Numbered from the stretch's first letter, positions 17,805 through 26,671 are shown. The stretch is 64,000 nt of DNA from DATBHM01 sp963772375 (GCA_963772375.1 CAVYXG010000001.1:744001-808000); one strand, 5' to 3'. The notes: a model not told the origin generated them from the letters alone. Translations and numbers: made by a program.

Positions 17805-18926
17805 CTAGTGCTCCGTCGTTGATTTGATCTGGTGGAGGGTGGCCCGCCCGCGCTGGACTTTCTCGATGATCTCCTGAGCGGTCTTGTGCCAGACGAACGG
17901 CTTGGGGTCGTCGTTCCAGTGACGGACCCAGGTGGCGATGGCGTCGGTCAGATCGGCCACGCTCGTGAAGACACCCCGGCGGAGCCGCTTGTCGGTCAGT
18001 TCCTTGAACCACCGCTCCACCAGGTTCAGCCATGAGCTCGACGTCGGCGTGAAGTGCAGGTGCCAGCGGGCGCGGCGGGGATGGGCCAGCCAGGTGGTGA
18101 TCTCCGGGGCCTTGTGCGCGGAGAGGTTGTCCAGCACCACGTGGATCTCGAGGCGCCGGTCCACCGCGGCGTCGATGCGCTTGAAGAACCGCAGCACGTC
18201 TGAGGCGGCGTGGCTCTGCTGGTAGTCGGTGAGGACCTCACCGGTGGCCACGTTGAGCGCGGCGAACAGATCGACCGTGCCGTTGCGGCGGTAGTCATGC
18301 GTCATGGTGCCGGCCCGGCCAGGCCGCATCGGCAGGCTGGGCTGGGTCCGGTCCAGGGCCTGGACCTGCGTCTTCTCGTCGAAGCTGAACACCGCGGCGC
18401 GCTCCGGGGGGTTCAGGTACAGCCCGACGACGTCGACGAGCTTGTCCTCGAAGTCGGGATCGGTGGAGACCTTGAACGTGTCCACCTTCCAGGGCTTCAG
18501 GTGGTGATCGGACCAGATGCGGGCCACGGCGTCCTTGCCGATCCCGAACCTGCGCGCCAGCGAGCGCGTCGTCCAGTGCGTGGAGCCGTCGGGAGGTTTC
18601 TCGTGGCAGGTGACCCGGACCACCTCGGCCACCGTCCCGTCTTCCAGGGCCGGCTTGCGCCCGCGGCCCTTGGCGATGGCCCCCACCCCCGCGGTGCCCT
18701 GACCCGCGAACCTGACTCGCCACCGGCGCACCGTGTCGGAGTCCACCTCGCACCGCCGGGCGATCTCCTCGTTCCCCACCCCCTCCGCCGCCCACAGCAG
18801 TGCCTTCGCTTGGACGACCGTCCGGTGCGGGAGCGACGTCGACGACGCCAACCTCTGCAGGTCCCTGCGCTGTTCGACGGTGACCGGCAGAGCCGGAGCC
18901 GTCATGATTGCCATGACGACTACCAT
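17805..18926 (-). CDS. IS630-family transposase
   Basis: 373 residues. The N-terminal helix-turn-helix includes GVGNEEIARRCEVDSDTVRR and RSLARRFGIGKDAVARIWSD. The DDE catalytic triad is Asp183 in FSFDEKTQ, Asp266 in IHVVLDNLSAHK and Glu304 in PTSSSWLNLVERWF, with the spacing of IS630/Tc1-mariner enzymes. It appears intact. The stop codon TAG spans the TA target dinucleotide at the element's end. Starts at 18914 or 18905 are alternatives to the one used. Confidence 0.93.
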   Translation of the reverse strand: MVVVMAIMTAPALPVTVEQRRDLQRLASSTSLPHRTVVQAKALLWAAEGVGNEEIARRCEVDSDTVRRWRVRFAGQGTAGVGAIAKGRGRKPALEDGTVAEVVRVTCHEKPPDGSTHWTTRSLARRFGIGKDAVARIWSDHHLKPWKVDTFKVSTDPDFEDKLVDVVGLYLNPPERAAVFSFDEKTQVQALDRTQPSLPMRPGRAGTMTHDYRRNGTVDLFAALNVATGEVLTDYQQSHAASDVLRFFKRIDAAVDRRLEIHVVLDNLSAHKAPEITTWLAHPRRARWHLHFTPTSSSWLNLVERWFKELTDKRLRRGVFTSVADLTDAIATWVRHWNDDPKPFVWHKTAQEIIEKVQRGRATLHQIKSTTEH

Positions 18927-18952
18927 ACCAGATTATTTCACAGACAGACCAC
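17808..18952. mobile_element. IS630-family insertion sequence, apparently complete
   Basis: The element is flanked by TA dinucleotides (17806-17807 and 18953-18954), the target duplicated by this family. Read inward from the flanking CTAG, the two ends match at 21 of 28 positions, including GTG, TC, GTC, TGA and a shared ATCTGG at the inner edge. The single transposase gene fills the element. It sits between the Crp-type regulator and a SnoaL-like gene without disrupting either. Confidence 0.85.
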
Positions 18953-19034
18953 TAGCACCGACATCGGCGGCTCGCCTCGCCGGCCTATGATCCGTCCACT
19001 CGAGCCAGCCCGCATGAAGGGGGGGCCATGTTCG

Positions 19035-19460
19035 TCAACGTCGGCCGGTTCCGGTTCCGTCCGATGTCGGAGGATGAGATGCAGTGGGAGGCATCATCTC
19101 AGCGAACGCCTGGGCGAGATCAGGTGTCGTGATCGGGTCGTCCTCCACGATCTTGCCATCGGCGAAACGATAGAAGGTGAGACCCCGAGCACTGTGCTTG
19201 TTGCCCGCGGGGTCCGTGATCTCGAACGAGAAGCGGGTCACCACCTCATCCCCCTCTGCGACGATGTCCTCGATGTCGAAGCGGCGATCGGAGAACACCG
19301 GGGAGTTGGCGATGAACGCCTTGAATGCCTCGCGGTCGACCCCCATCGCCCGGTTCATGTAGTTCGGAGCAAGGATCTCATCGGCCACGTCGACGTTGCC
19401 GCGGACGAGCACGTCCGTGACGAATCGCCGGACGGATGCCTTGTTCTCAGCGGTGGACAT
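19035..19460 (-). CDS. SnoaL-like polyketide cyclase/ester cyclase family protein
   Basis: 141 residues from an ATG preceded by CAGGAGGGAA. The sequence ENKASVRRFVTDVLVRGNVD, ADEILAPNYMNRAMG, FSDRRFDIEDIVAEGDEVVT and GLTFYRFADGKIVEDDPITT follows the SnoaL/ester-cyclase pattern, with the 'D-x-x-x-E-G-D-x-V-x-x-R' strand and the closing 'R-x-x-x-G-K-I-x-E' strand. Substrate unknown. A proline- and glycine-rich tail of about 15 residues extends beyond the fold. Confidence 0.8.
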   Translation of the reverse strand: MSTAENKASVRRFVTDVLVRGNVDVADEILAPNYMNRAMGVDREAFKAFIANSPVFSDRRFDIEDIVAEGDEVVTRFSFEITDPAGNKHSARGLTFYRFADGKIVEDDPITTPDLAQAFAEMMPPTASHPPTSDGTGTGRR

Positions 19461-19604
19461 GCCCGTTCCCTCCTGACTCCCCCGCGTTCGCTGGGACGGG
19501 GCCTTCCAGGAGCTTTGTGGGCCCCTTGCTCTGTTTCCGATACGAAGCGTATCGGCATGCGGCGGGAGGCTAGCACCTCCCTCCGACCGTGGTCGGACTG
19601 GCCG

Positions 19605-22259
19605 CTAGGACAGGATCTCGACGTACCCGTCCGTTCCGTGCACGCGGATCCGCTGCCCGTCCCGGATCAGCCGGGTGGCACGCTCCACCCCCACGACGGC
19701 CGGCAGGCCGTACTCCCGCGCGATCACCGCGCCGTGGGTCATCAGCCCCCCCACCTCCGTCACCAGGCCCTGGATCGCGACGAACAGGGGCGTCCAACTG
19801 GGGTCCGTGTAGGCGGTGACCAGGATGTCGCCCGGTTCCAGGTCGGCCTCCGCCATGTCCAGGATGACGCGGGCCCGGCCCTCGATGGTCCCGGCGGAAA
19901 CCGGGAAGCCGACCAGCGCGCCGGCCGGCACGTCGTCGCGGCGGTACGACCCGGCGATGCCCTCCCCGTCCGACGTGAGCACCCGGGGCGGCGTGAGCGC
20001 CTGATAGGACCTGAACGCGTCCTTGCGCTCGCGGATCAGCCGGTCATCAACGTGGTTCGTGCGCACGACGTCGTGGAGCTCCTGGAGCCTGAGAAAGAAG
20101 ATGTCTTCCTGCTCACGAAGCACGTGGGCCCGCACGAGGCGCTCGGCTTCTTCCAGCAAGGCCTGCTTGTACACGAAGTAGCGGCTGACCATGCCGAACT
20201 TCGGATACTCCCGGTACCCGATGTACGTCCGGACCCGATCGATCATCCGCTTGGTCTCTTCGGCCTTCTGCTCCCCGTCCGGCAACGCCCGCAACCGTTC
20301 CAGCAGCTCCTGTTCCCTCTCCCAGGCCTCCCGTCGCCCCTGCTCGAAGCGCTGCTCGCCGGCGCCCGGCTCGAAGTTCCTGATGTTGCCGAGGATCAGC
20401 GGCACGAGCGTGGCGGGGCGTTCGCTCCACCGCAGCCTCGTGATGTCGATCTCGCCGACGCAGCGCATGCCGTACGTGTCGAGCCAGCCCCGGATGGCGT
20501 CCCGCGCCTCCCGCCCCCCTTCGAGCTCGGCCAGCTCGTCCAGGAAGTCGTCGCCCTCGACGTGCTGCAGGAACGCCACCACTCCCCGGTGCGGGCGGAT
20601 CACGTCCGCGACGTCGAGGAGCGCCAGCCCCATCTCCGAGGTGACGTTGGTCGGGACCGACTGCGTGAGCACGTCGGCCGCGTTCTTCTCGCCCAGCCAC
20701 GCCTGCAACTGTTCGTTGAGCCACCAGGTGGCCTCGATGGCCGTCATGAACACCTGATGGCTTCGTGGATCGAACAGGATCCGCCTCAGCTCCTGGAAGT
20801 CCGCCAGGATGAAATCGAGCAGCTCCGCCCCGGACTTCGTCCGGATGTCGCGCTTCAGGGCGGCGATGGAGGCCTGGTTGTGCGCGATCAGCTCGGCGAC
20901 GATGGCCGGATCGGTCTCGATCGGGGCGGGCGCGCCGGCGGCCGGCGCTCCGCTCGGCTCCTCGTCCGGGAGCGACGGGATGAAGTCGCCGCGGTCGAGG
21001 ACGGTCTGCAGCGCGTCCCTCATCAGCGGATCGGATCTCCCCATGAGCTCGAGGAGGCCCGCGCGGCTCGAAGGCGTTGCCAGTTGCCGGGTGACGTCCA
21101 CGAACAACCTCCCGCCCGCCTCGGCCATGGGCCGAGGGGTCGTCAGCTGCCACACGGAGAGCCCCAGGGGCTTCATGGCGTCGGTCATCATCTGTGCATG
21201 ACCGACGGAGAGGTAGACGTGGTTCTCCCGGTCGCCGGTCTCGGGGATGGGGAACAGCGTGGTGATCGGCCGGCTCTGGACGATCTGGAAGTCATCGTCG
21301 ACCAGGCACCATTCGATGTCCTGGGGGATGCCGAAGTGCGCCTCGATCCGCCGGCCCAGCTGCGCGAGCCGAAGGACCTGCGCGTCCGTCAGCGCCGGCT
21401 GGTCCCGCCGCTCCGGCTCGATCGGCTGTTCCTGCGTCCCGCCTGCCGGCGAGGCGTGGATGGCAAGCTGCTTGGTGGCAACCGTCCTGGCGACGACCTC
21501 GCCGTCGCGCACCTCGTAGACGTCCGCGTTCACCAGGCCGGAGACCAGGGCCTCGCCGAGGCCGAAGCTGGCCTCCACGGAGGCGACCTTGCGGTTGCCC
21601 GTGACGGGGTCGGCCGTGAACAGGATGCCGGCCGCCTGCGGGAAGACCATCCGCTGCACGACCACGGCCATCCGGACCTTGCGGTGGTCCACGCCGTTCC
21701 GCAAGCGGTAGGTCACGGCCCGCTCGGTGAAGAGCGAGGCCCAGCACCGGCTGACGTGCTGGAGGACCGCCGCCGGCCCCACGACGTTCAGATACGTGTC
21801 CTGCTGGCCCGCGAAGGACGCCGTCGGCAGGTCCTCCGCCGTCGCACTGGATCGGACGGCGTAGGCGGTATCCCCACCGAGCCGGGCGAGCCGGCCGGTG
21901 ATCGCCGCCGCCAGGTCGTCGGGGATGGCGATCCCCTCGATCATCCGGCGGATCTCCGCGCTCAGCGCGCGGATCGGCTCTCGGTCCTCCGGCTTCAGGC
22001 GCGACAGCCGATCGAGCCGATCGTCGATCGACGGCGCCTCCCCCATGATCCGCTGGAAGGCGGCTGTCGTCACGCTGAAGCCAGGCGGCACGCGGAGGCC
22101 ATCGATCCGCGACAGCTCTCCCAGGTTCGCGCCCTTGCCGCCGACGACAGCGACCTGCGTCTGGTCGATCTCCTGGAAACCCAGCACCCAGCCGCCCATC
22201 CGCTCGCTCACTTGTGCGCTCGTAGGAAGTTCGTCGTGTGTCATACCGGCCGCCCACAT
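19605..22259 (-). CDS. rph: Rifamycin-inactivating phosphotransferase (PEP synthase-like)
   Basis: 884 residues. The start GWVLGFQEIDQTQVAVVGGK then GANLGELSRI is the ATP-grasp N-terminus seen in rifampicin phosphotransferases; SSATAEDLPTASFAGQQDTY is the ATP-binding loop. The C-terminal swivelling domain holds EVGGLMTHGAVIAREYG with catalytic His842, and the protein ends GQRIRVHGTDGYVEILS as in Rph. The large middle region would bind rifamycin. Such enzymes use ATP to phosphorylate rifamycin, giving AMP and phosphate. An ordinary PEP synthase is the alternative, but start, end and length favour Rph. Starts at 22244 and 22199 are also possible. I do not see a rifampicin-associated element upstream. 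Confidence 0.82.
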   Translation of the reverse strand: MWAAGMTHDELPTSAQVSERMGGWVLGFQEIDQTQVAVVGGKGANLGELSRIDGLRVPPGFSVTTAAFQRIMGEAPSIDDRLDRLSRLKPEDREPIRALSAEIRRMIEGIAIPDDLAAAITGRLARLGGDTAYAVRSSATAEDLPTASFAGQQDTYLNVVGPAAVLQHVSRCWASLFTERAVTYRLRNGVDHRKVRMAVVVQRMVFPQAAGILFTADPVTGNRKVASVEASFGLGEALVSGLVNADVYEVRDGEVVARTVATKQLAIHASPAGGTQEQPIEPERRDQPALTDAQVLRLAQLGRRIEAHFGIPQDIEWCLVDDDFQIVQSRPITTLFPIPETGDRENHVYLSVGHAQMMTDAMKPLGLSVWQLTTPRPMAEAGGRLFVDVTRQLATPSSRAGLLELMGRSDPLMRDALQTVLDRGDFIPSLPDEEPSGAPAAGAPAPIETDPAIVAELIAHNQASIAALKRDIRTKSGAELLDFILADFQELRRILFDPRSHQVFMTAIEATWWLNEQLQAWLGEKNAADVLTQSVPTNVTSEMGLALLDVADVIRPHRGVVAFLQHVEGDDFLDELAELEGGREARDAIRGWLDTYGMRCVGEIDITRLRWSERPATLVPLILGNIRNFEPGAGEQRFEQGRREAWEREQELLERLRALPDGEQKAEETKRMIDRVRTYIGYREYPKFGMVSRYFVYKQALLEEAERLVRAHVLREQEDIFFLRLQELHDVVRTNHVDDRLIRERKDAFRSYQALTPPRVLTSDGEGIAGSYRRDDVPAGALVGFPVSAGTIEGRARVILDMAEADLEPGDILVTAYTDPSWTPLFVAIQGLVTEVGGLMTHGAVIAREYGLPAVVGVERATRLIRDGQRIRVHGTDGYVEILS

Positions 22260-22349
22260 GTCGGAGCGGAGACAGCCGTCACGTTGCCAACACTGGAGTT
22301 CGCGAACGGCGAGGCTCGCCCGGGGTCAGGCCATTCATCCCAGGATTGT

Positions 22350-22418
22350 CCGGACCCAGTGGACCTGATGAGAGTGTTTTCGAACCGGCAATTCGGACAA
22401 CTCATACGAGACCTTGCC
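22350..22418 (+). repeat. tRNA-Ala-end-like dispersed repeat, copy 1
   Basis: It contains GTGGACCTGATGAGAGTG followed by TTTTCGAACCGGCAATTCGG and a tail like those at 28,200 and 35,120. The head resembles the 3' end of the tRNA-Ala gene at 39,640. It lies about 100 bases upstream of the rifamycin phosphotransferase start, in non-coding DNA. The reverse complement reads CPNCRFEN, but no credible gene surrounds it. Confidence 0.7.
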
Positions 22419-22687
22419 TCTGTGATCAGGTAGCCCCCCCTACTCCGCAACCGGCGCGCAACGAACGCGGCTGCCCGGCCAGTCACGCGAGGCGATTCTC
22501 CATCCAGGCACGCCGACGGCCCTGCCGGAAGCGGTCGAACCGGAAACGGCTGCAAACGATCCAACTTTCGTCGACCCGTTGGGTGTCCTCTCGGGCCCCG
22601 GCCTCAACGCCCCCCGAAGACTCGTGCCGGAGAGCCCGGGTCCCGACTTCGGATTGGATGCCATCGGGGGGAAGATCGACACCCGCA

Positions 22688-23227
22688 TCATCTTCTGTCC
22701 ATTCGCCCCCCTCGTGTCGGCAGCGGCTGCAGGATGACGATCGCGAACAGCGCGAACGCCAGGAGGTGGGCGACCGTGCACCACAGACAGATGGCGTCGA
22801 TCGTGAACAGCTCTGCGTGGACGAGGTACAGGACGAACACCATTCCGGCGATGACGCTCGCCAGACGGACCAACCCGAGGAGCCGGGATCGGGATCGCCA
22901 CGCCGGTGGCGACGTGAGCACTGCCATCGCAACGAACCAAATGAGACCCAGTACGGCGACCGGGATCCCGAAGAGCTCCGATTGGGGGCTCGTCGTCACC
23001 CGCTGGCAGTTGATCAGGCCGTGGTCGCCGCACGCGAGCACCTTGGCGGACGTGAAGTGCGCGATCATCAGGTACGCCGATACCGCCGTCCCGGCGACGG
23101 CGAGGCCCATCGACACTGGAACGAGCCACGGGGGATGCCACCCGGAGGACTCGGCAGTTCGTCCAGAATGCCGGCGCGTGGCAGCTTCCGTTCCCCGCGC
23201 TGCGCTCCGCGATCGCGAGGAGTTCAC
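22688..23227 (-). CDS. Vitamin K epoxide reductase (VKOR) family protein
   Basis: About 179 residues with four membrane segments. VKOR hallmarks are the loop cysteines in ACGDHGLINCQRV (Cys66, Cys74), the serine-containing loop SPQSELFGIPVAVLGLIWF, and the redox CLWC (Cys147, Cys150) in AICLWCTVAH at a membrane edge. Bacterial VKOR reoxidises a DsbA-like partner using quinone. The partner is probably the CPYC protein encoded immediately upstream, whose stop overlaps this GTG start (GTGA); an ATG 48 bases further upstream is a less likely start. Together they form a disulfide-forming pathway in the cell envelope. Confidence 0.88.
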   Translation of the reverse strand: MNSSRSRSAARGTEAATRRHSGRTAESSGWHPPWLVPVSMGLAVAGTAVSAYLMIAHFTSAKVLACGDHGLINCQRVTTSPQSELFGIPVAVLGLIWFVAMAVLTSPPAWRSRSRLLGLVRLASVIAGMVFVLYLVHAELFTIDAICLWCTVAHLLAFALFAIVILQPLPTRGGRMDRR

Positions 23228-24195
23228 GACGCGCCCAAGCGGTCGTTGGCCGCCACCACGGCCGAGCTTGAGCATACGGCGGACGGTTGGTCGCCGGTCG
23301 CCGCGCAGATCGCTGCCGTGATGAGGTTGGCGCTGCCGAGGATCGCCTTGGCGACCGGGCTGCTCGGATCCTGTAGCTGGTGCGCGATCGCCGGCATCGA
23401 CAGGCCCTGCAGCAGACCTGGGTCATACATCGTCCCGCTGATGACGTAGCGATTCCCGATGTCGATGAAGGGGATCGCTCCGGCAGTGGTCGCGTACGGC
23501 GCCCGATCGAACGTCTCGAGCAATCGCTGCTCCAGGGCGGACGGCTGCTGGAGATCCGTGTACCCGCCGCCCGCCGCGGGCTGGTTCGACTCGAGCTCCG
23601 CCGACGTGAAGCGGAGGTAGGGGCTCGTGTAGCCGGAACCGTAGAACGAGAACGTCTTCGTCCCGGGGTAGACGTCGGTGGTGGACGACTCGGTCGCCCC
23701 CAGTCTCGAGAACGTGCCGAACCGACTCAGCGCGACCACGACGGCCCACCTCTCCGCGGCGCAGTACGGACAGTATTCGGCGCCCACATACACCACTTGC
23801 GGCAGGCCGGAGCGGAGCAGCGGCGGTGTCCCCTTCGGAAGGGGTTTCGGCGTGGCCACGTCCGCCCCCACCCCGACCGCATCGAACGCCGCGGCGGGCA
23901 CGGTGGTCACATCGCTCACCACCGATGCGGGGGCAAGCGAGGCGGACGCGGCCGGGGCGGGCTGGTTCGAGGCTTTCACGATCGCGAACGCCACCACAAC
24001 GGCGACCACGGCCCCGATCGCGACCCATGCTCCCCACGGCCGGCTCCGTTGTTTGCCTTTGGCGGGTCCGGGCCGGGAGGTGGGCGGGCGCTTGCGCTGG
24101 CCGGGAGCCGCGGTCTTGCCGTTCACGGCGGATCCCGCTCGCGTGTGGCCCTGCCGCGCCTTCCATTGCTTCGTCGTCGATCGTCGGTTCGTCAT
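23224..24195 (-). CDS. DUF929-type membrane-anchored thioredoxin-like protein
   Basis: 323 residues. A basic cytoplasmic N-terminus is followed by one membrane anchor (WVAIGAVVAVVVAFAIVKAS, about 56-75) and an exported domain with VVYVGAEYCPYCAAERWAVV, the CPYC motif at residues 142-145. GAIPFIDIGNRYVISG resembles the cis-proline loop of thioredoxin folds (IPF). DUF929 proteins have this architecture. It would oxidise or reduce cysteines in exported proteins, with VKOR as its partner. The ATG has AAGGAG upstream and follows the preceding gene by two bases. Confidence 0.86.
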   Translation of the reverse strand: MTNRRSTTKQWKARQGHTRAGSAVNGKTAAPGQRKRPPTSRPGPAKGKQRSRPWGAWVAIGAVVAVVVAFAIVKASNQPAPAASASLAPASVVSDVTTVPAAAFDAVGVGADVATPKPLPKGTPPLLRSGLPQVVYVGAEYCPYCAAERWAVVVALSRFGTFSRLGATESSTTDVYPGTKTFSFYGSGYTSPYLRFTSAELESNQPAAGGGYTDLQQPSALEQRLLETFDRAPYATTAGAIPFIDIGNRYVISGTMYDPGLLQGLSMPAIAHQLQDPSSPVAKAILGSANLITAAICAATGDQPSAVCSSSAVVAANDRLGAS

Positions 24196-24197
24196 CC

Positions 24198-24521
24198 TCA
24201 CTCCTTGATCGGTCCGCCCGCAGGGCCGATATCGCTCCGTGGGGGCGGGGGGTAGAAGAGGTCCTCGTTCACCGCGGCGAGGGCCCGTTGCAGGCGCATC
24301 TCCAGGCGGCTGACCGTTCGCCTGACCGAGCGATCCGCGACGAGTTGCTCGCCGATCCATCCGAGCCCGACGGAGAGCCAACGAATCTCGTCGAGAAGCT
24401 GGGCGAGGTATTCCCGGTACAGGGCTTGGACCTCACCTTCGAACGCGTCATCCGGGAAGGGCCCGCGGCCGATCCGGCGGCCGGTGTCCCCTGCGATGCC
24501 GTTGGTTCTTCGCTGATTCAT
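24198..24521 (-). CDS. Hypothetical protein in the lgt-VKOR operon
   Basis: 107 residues, MNQRRTNGIAGDTGRRIGRG followed by a helical middle (EGEVQALYREYLAQLLDEIR, RTVSRLEMRLQRALAAVNED) and a proline-rich end FYPPPPRSDIGPAGG. No family recognised. The ATG overlaps the stop of lgt by four bases and its stop lies two bases before the DUF929 start, so it is a tight member of the envelope-thiol operon. No cysteine is present, so it is not itself a redox protein; a scaffold or accessory role is only a guess. Confidence 0.72.
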   Translation of the reverse strand: MNQRRTNGIAGDTGRRIGRGPFPDDAFEGEVQALYREYLAQLLDEIRWLSVGLGWIGEQLVADRSVRRTVSRLEMRLQRALAAVNEDLFYPPPPRSDIGPAGGPIKE

Positions 24522-25360
24522 CGACGAACCCCCAGGTCGGCTGTTGAAGAGGAATCGGCGAGGCCCGTTGCGTGCGCCGTCCGGCCCCGGGCGCGCGCCA
24601 GGATCCATGCGCCGGCCGGGACGAGGGCGACGCACATCCACTGCGCCGCGGTGAGACCCAGCACCCGTGTGTCGTACGCGCGAAGGGTGTCAGTGGTGAA
24701 TCGAGCGATTCCGTACCAGACGCAGAACAGTCCCAGTCCGAAACCTGCCGGGACGCGCCGCCTCCGGAACAGGAGCCACCACAGAATCCCCGCCAGGGCG
24801 AGCAGGTGCAGGAACTCGTACAGCGCGGTGTTGTGGTACGTCTGGCCCACGACGAGGGGGCCCTCCCTGGTGGCGCCTCCCAGGTATCGCACGCCGAGGA
24901 AGAACGACGTCGTCCCACCGAGGTGCTCGCCGACCGAATAGCAGCCGATCCGGCCGATGGCGAGCCCGACGGTCAGCCCGAGGATCATCCCGTCGGCGAG
25001 ACGCCACCGGTCATCCGGAACGAGGCGCCGCAGGCTGGGGACGCCGACCGCCACCGCCAGCACGAAGCCACCGCTGAACGTCAGCCCCCCCTTCCACACC
25101 GCGATCGGATCCAGGGGGGAATGGACATCGGAAAGATGCGTGAGCACCCACGCGATCCGGGCTCCCACCAGCCCGGCCACCACGAGTCGCATCGCAAGCG
25201 TGTTGACCATCCCTCGAGGAATGCCGCCGCGCTCGGCGTATCCGGCGGCCACCCATGTGCCCGCCAGGCAGCCGAAGGCGACGGCCAGCCCGAACGTCCG
25301 GACGGGAAGCGGGCCAATATGGAACTCGGGGAACGTGTGGTACGGGATCGCGATCAGCAT
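24518..25360 (-). CDS. lgt: Prolipoprotein diacylglyceryl transferase (Lgt) family
   Basis: 280 residues with seven membrane segments. The Lgt signature GLAIGRIGCYSVGEHLGG contains the essential arginine and glutamate, preceded by KGGLTFSGGFVLAVAVG and the N-terminal PVRTFGLAVAFGCLAG with the conserved RxFGL-like segment. Lgt transfers diacylglycerol from phosphatidylglycerol to the lipobox cysteine of prolipoproteins. Here it heads an operon with an unknown protein, DUF929 and VKOR, so it may be a specialised second copy rather than the housekeeping enzyme. The length is typical. Confidence 0.88.
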   Translation of the reverse strand: MLIAIPYHTFPEFHIGPLPVRTFGLAVAFGCLAGTWVAAGYAERGGIPRGMVNTLAMRLVVAGLVGARIAWVLTHLSDVHSPLDPIAVWKGGLTFSGGFVLAVAVGVPSLRRLVPDDRWRLADGMILGLTVGLAIGRIGCYSVGEHLGGTTSFFLGVRYLGGATREGPLVVGQTYHNTALYEFLHLLALAGILWWLLFRRRRVPAGFGLGLFCVWYGIARFTTDTLRAYDTRVLGLTAAQWMCVALVPAGAWILARARGRTAHATGLADSSSTADLGVRR

Positions 25361-25538
25361 GTCGGTGACCTCGGCCGGGGCAGTGACGCCGGAGCACGAG
25401 ACGGTGATTCCTCAGTCCACCGTGGCGCTCTCGCCGTCGTGGGGTTCTCGAGACTCCGCTCCCGGTTCGAAACGCGTCCAGGCGTCAGCCCGGTCCTTCG
25501 GGGTTCGGTCCTGCTGAAGCGGGACCGTGCCGCCCTAC

Positions 25539-26186
25539 CTATGCGGCAGCAGCAGCGTCCGATCGAGAGCGCGAAACGAGGCGAGGGCTCGAGGGCGGCC
25601 CTCGCGGGGAGGCGGAACGAACGAGGACCCGGCGGGCCTCCCCGGAAGCCGCGGGGGGGCGGAGGCGGACGGCTGGGAGGCGCCGGGTCGCCGCACCCCG
25701 GAGCCTCCTGAGTGTGGCGACGACAGTCCTGGCGAAGCACAGCAGCACGAACGCGCCGGCCACCGCCACCAGGACCTGGACCGAGAGCCCGACCACGAAC
25801 AGGCTATGGAAGAACATGTCCCCCACCGGCGCACCGGCGGCGGCCCGCTCGACCAGCTCCATCGCGGCGAAGGCGACCAGCTGCAGGACGATCAGTCGCT
25901 GGGCGAGGCCGACGACCGCGCTCGACCGGCTCGGTTCGTCTGCGTCTCGGTCTCCAAAAAGCCGGAACACAACAGTCCCCAGAGCGCTGACACCCAAGAC
26001 GACCGCGAGCTCGACCGCCAGATGCCAGTAGCCGTGACCGGAGGCGGCAAGGATCGCCTGGCGCACCCGGGGCCCCGGATAGACGAGCGAGTACGCGATC
26101 CAGTGGCCCACAATCACACCCACCGCCGCGACCGCCACGGTCGGCGCCCCGGAGAAGACCCGGCGCGATCTCATCGCGTCGAGCAT
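25539..26186 (-). CDS. Hypothetical five-helix membrane protein
   Basis: About 215 residues from an ATG opening MLDAMRSRRVFSGAPTVAVA; a longer frame reaches 26348 but its first 54 residues look non-coding. Hydrophobic segments include VAAVGVIVGHWIAYSLVYPG, LAVELAVVLGVSALGTVVFR, QRLIVLQLVAFAAMELVERA and FFHSLFVVGLSVQVLVAVAG. GHWIAY and AAMELVERA are similar to uncharacterised actinobacterial membrane proteins sometimes near copper-handling genes. A basic C-terminal tail follows. Function unknown. Confidence 0.62.
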   Translation of the reverse strand: MLDAMRSRRVFSGAPTVAVAAVGVIVGHWIAYSLVYPGPRVRQAILAASGHGYWHLAVELAVVLGVSALGTVVFRLFGDRDADEPSRSSAVVGLAQRLIVLQLVAFAAMELVERAAAGAPVGDMFFHSLFVVGLSVQVLVAVAGAFVLLCFARTVVATLRRLRGAATRRLPAVRLRPPAASGEARRVLVRSASPRGPPSSPRLVSRSRSDAAAAA

Positions 26187-26507
26187 AGACGGGTCGGGCC
26201 GGGAGGGGCTCGCGTCCGCATCTGGATTGAGGAGTCCTGCAGTCGGGACCCGGGGCACCGAGCTATGCGGGTGCCCATCCGCGCTCGGCATCACCACCAC
26301 GTACCGGTGGGGGTGCGAGGACTGGTCGCTGAAGTCCTTGGTGCGCAAGCCCGTGGCGTTGGCAGGCCAGCCGAGAGACCGCCACGTGCCTAGCGAACAA
26401 CCGGCGCTTCCGCATGAATGCGCCTTCCTGCCAAACGTCTACGAGGCTCTGGCCGTAAGGCGATCGGACACAGAAAGACCCCCCACCAGCCAATATAGTC
26501 GAGATCT

Positions 26508-26545
26508 GTCAAGCCCCGTGGACCTGAGAGGACACTATTCGAACC
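26508..26545 (+). repeat. tRNA-Ala-end-like repeat, diverged copy
   Basis: TGTCAAGCCCCGTGGACCTG continues AGAGGACACTATTCGAACCT and aligns with the copy at 28,186, which begins TGTCAAGCGCCCAGTGGACC. It then departs into a short inverted repeat (CCTACCGACGGGTAGG). It lies in a 480-base non-coding gap. Confidence 0.5.
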
Positions 26546-26671
26546 TACCGACGGGTAGGTCCACTCATGCGCTTCCCAACCCCGGCTGGTGCCAGCAACT
26601 CATGCAGCTATATGAAATTCTGAAGCGCCCGTGACGCGCGTGCCTGCGTCCGCGCATGGAAGACTACTTGC

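Noticed and set aside
18210..22433. A very long open frame on the plus strand (about 1,400 codons) across the transposase and rifamycin phosphotransferase genes
   Set aside because: It runs antisense to two genes with clear catalytic motifs, has no domain and an Arg/His/Asp-rich composition typical of the reverse frame of high-GC genes.
22241..22564. Zinc-ribbon-like reading CPNCRFEN on the minus strand of the repeat copies
   Set aside because: Although the reading recurs in several copies, the frames around it differ, have no common continuation, and the conserved unit is DNA including a tRNA end. It is treated as a repeat rather than a gene.
24198..24641. Longer start for the 107-residue operon protein at 24641
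   Set aside because: The extra residues overlap the lgt coding sequence out of frame and are Arg/Gly-rich; the ATGA overlap at 24518-24521 is the better start.
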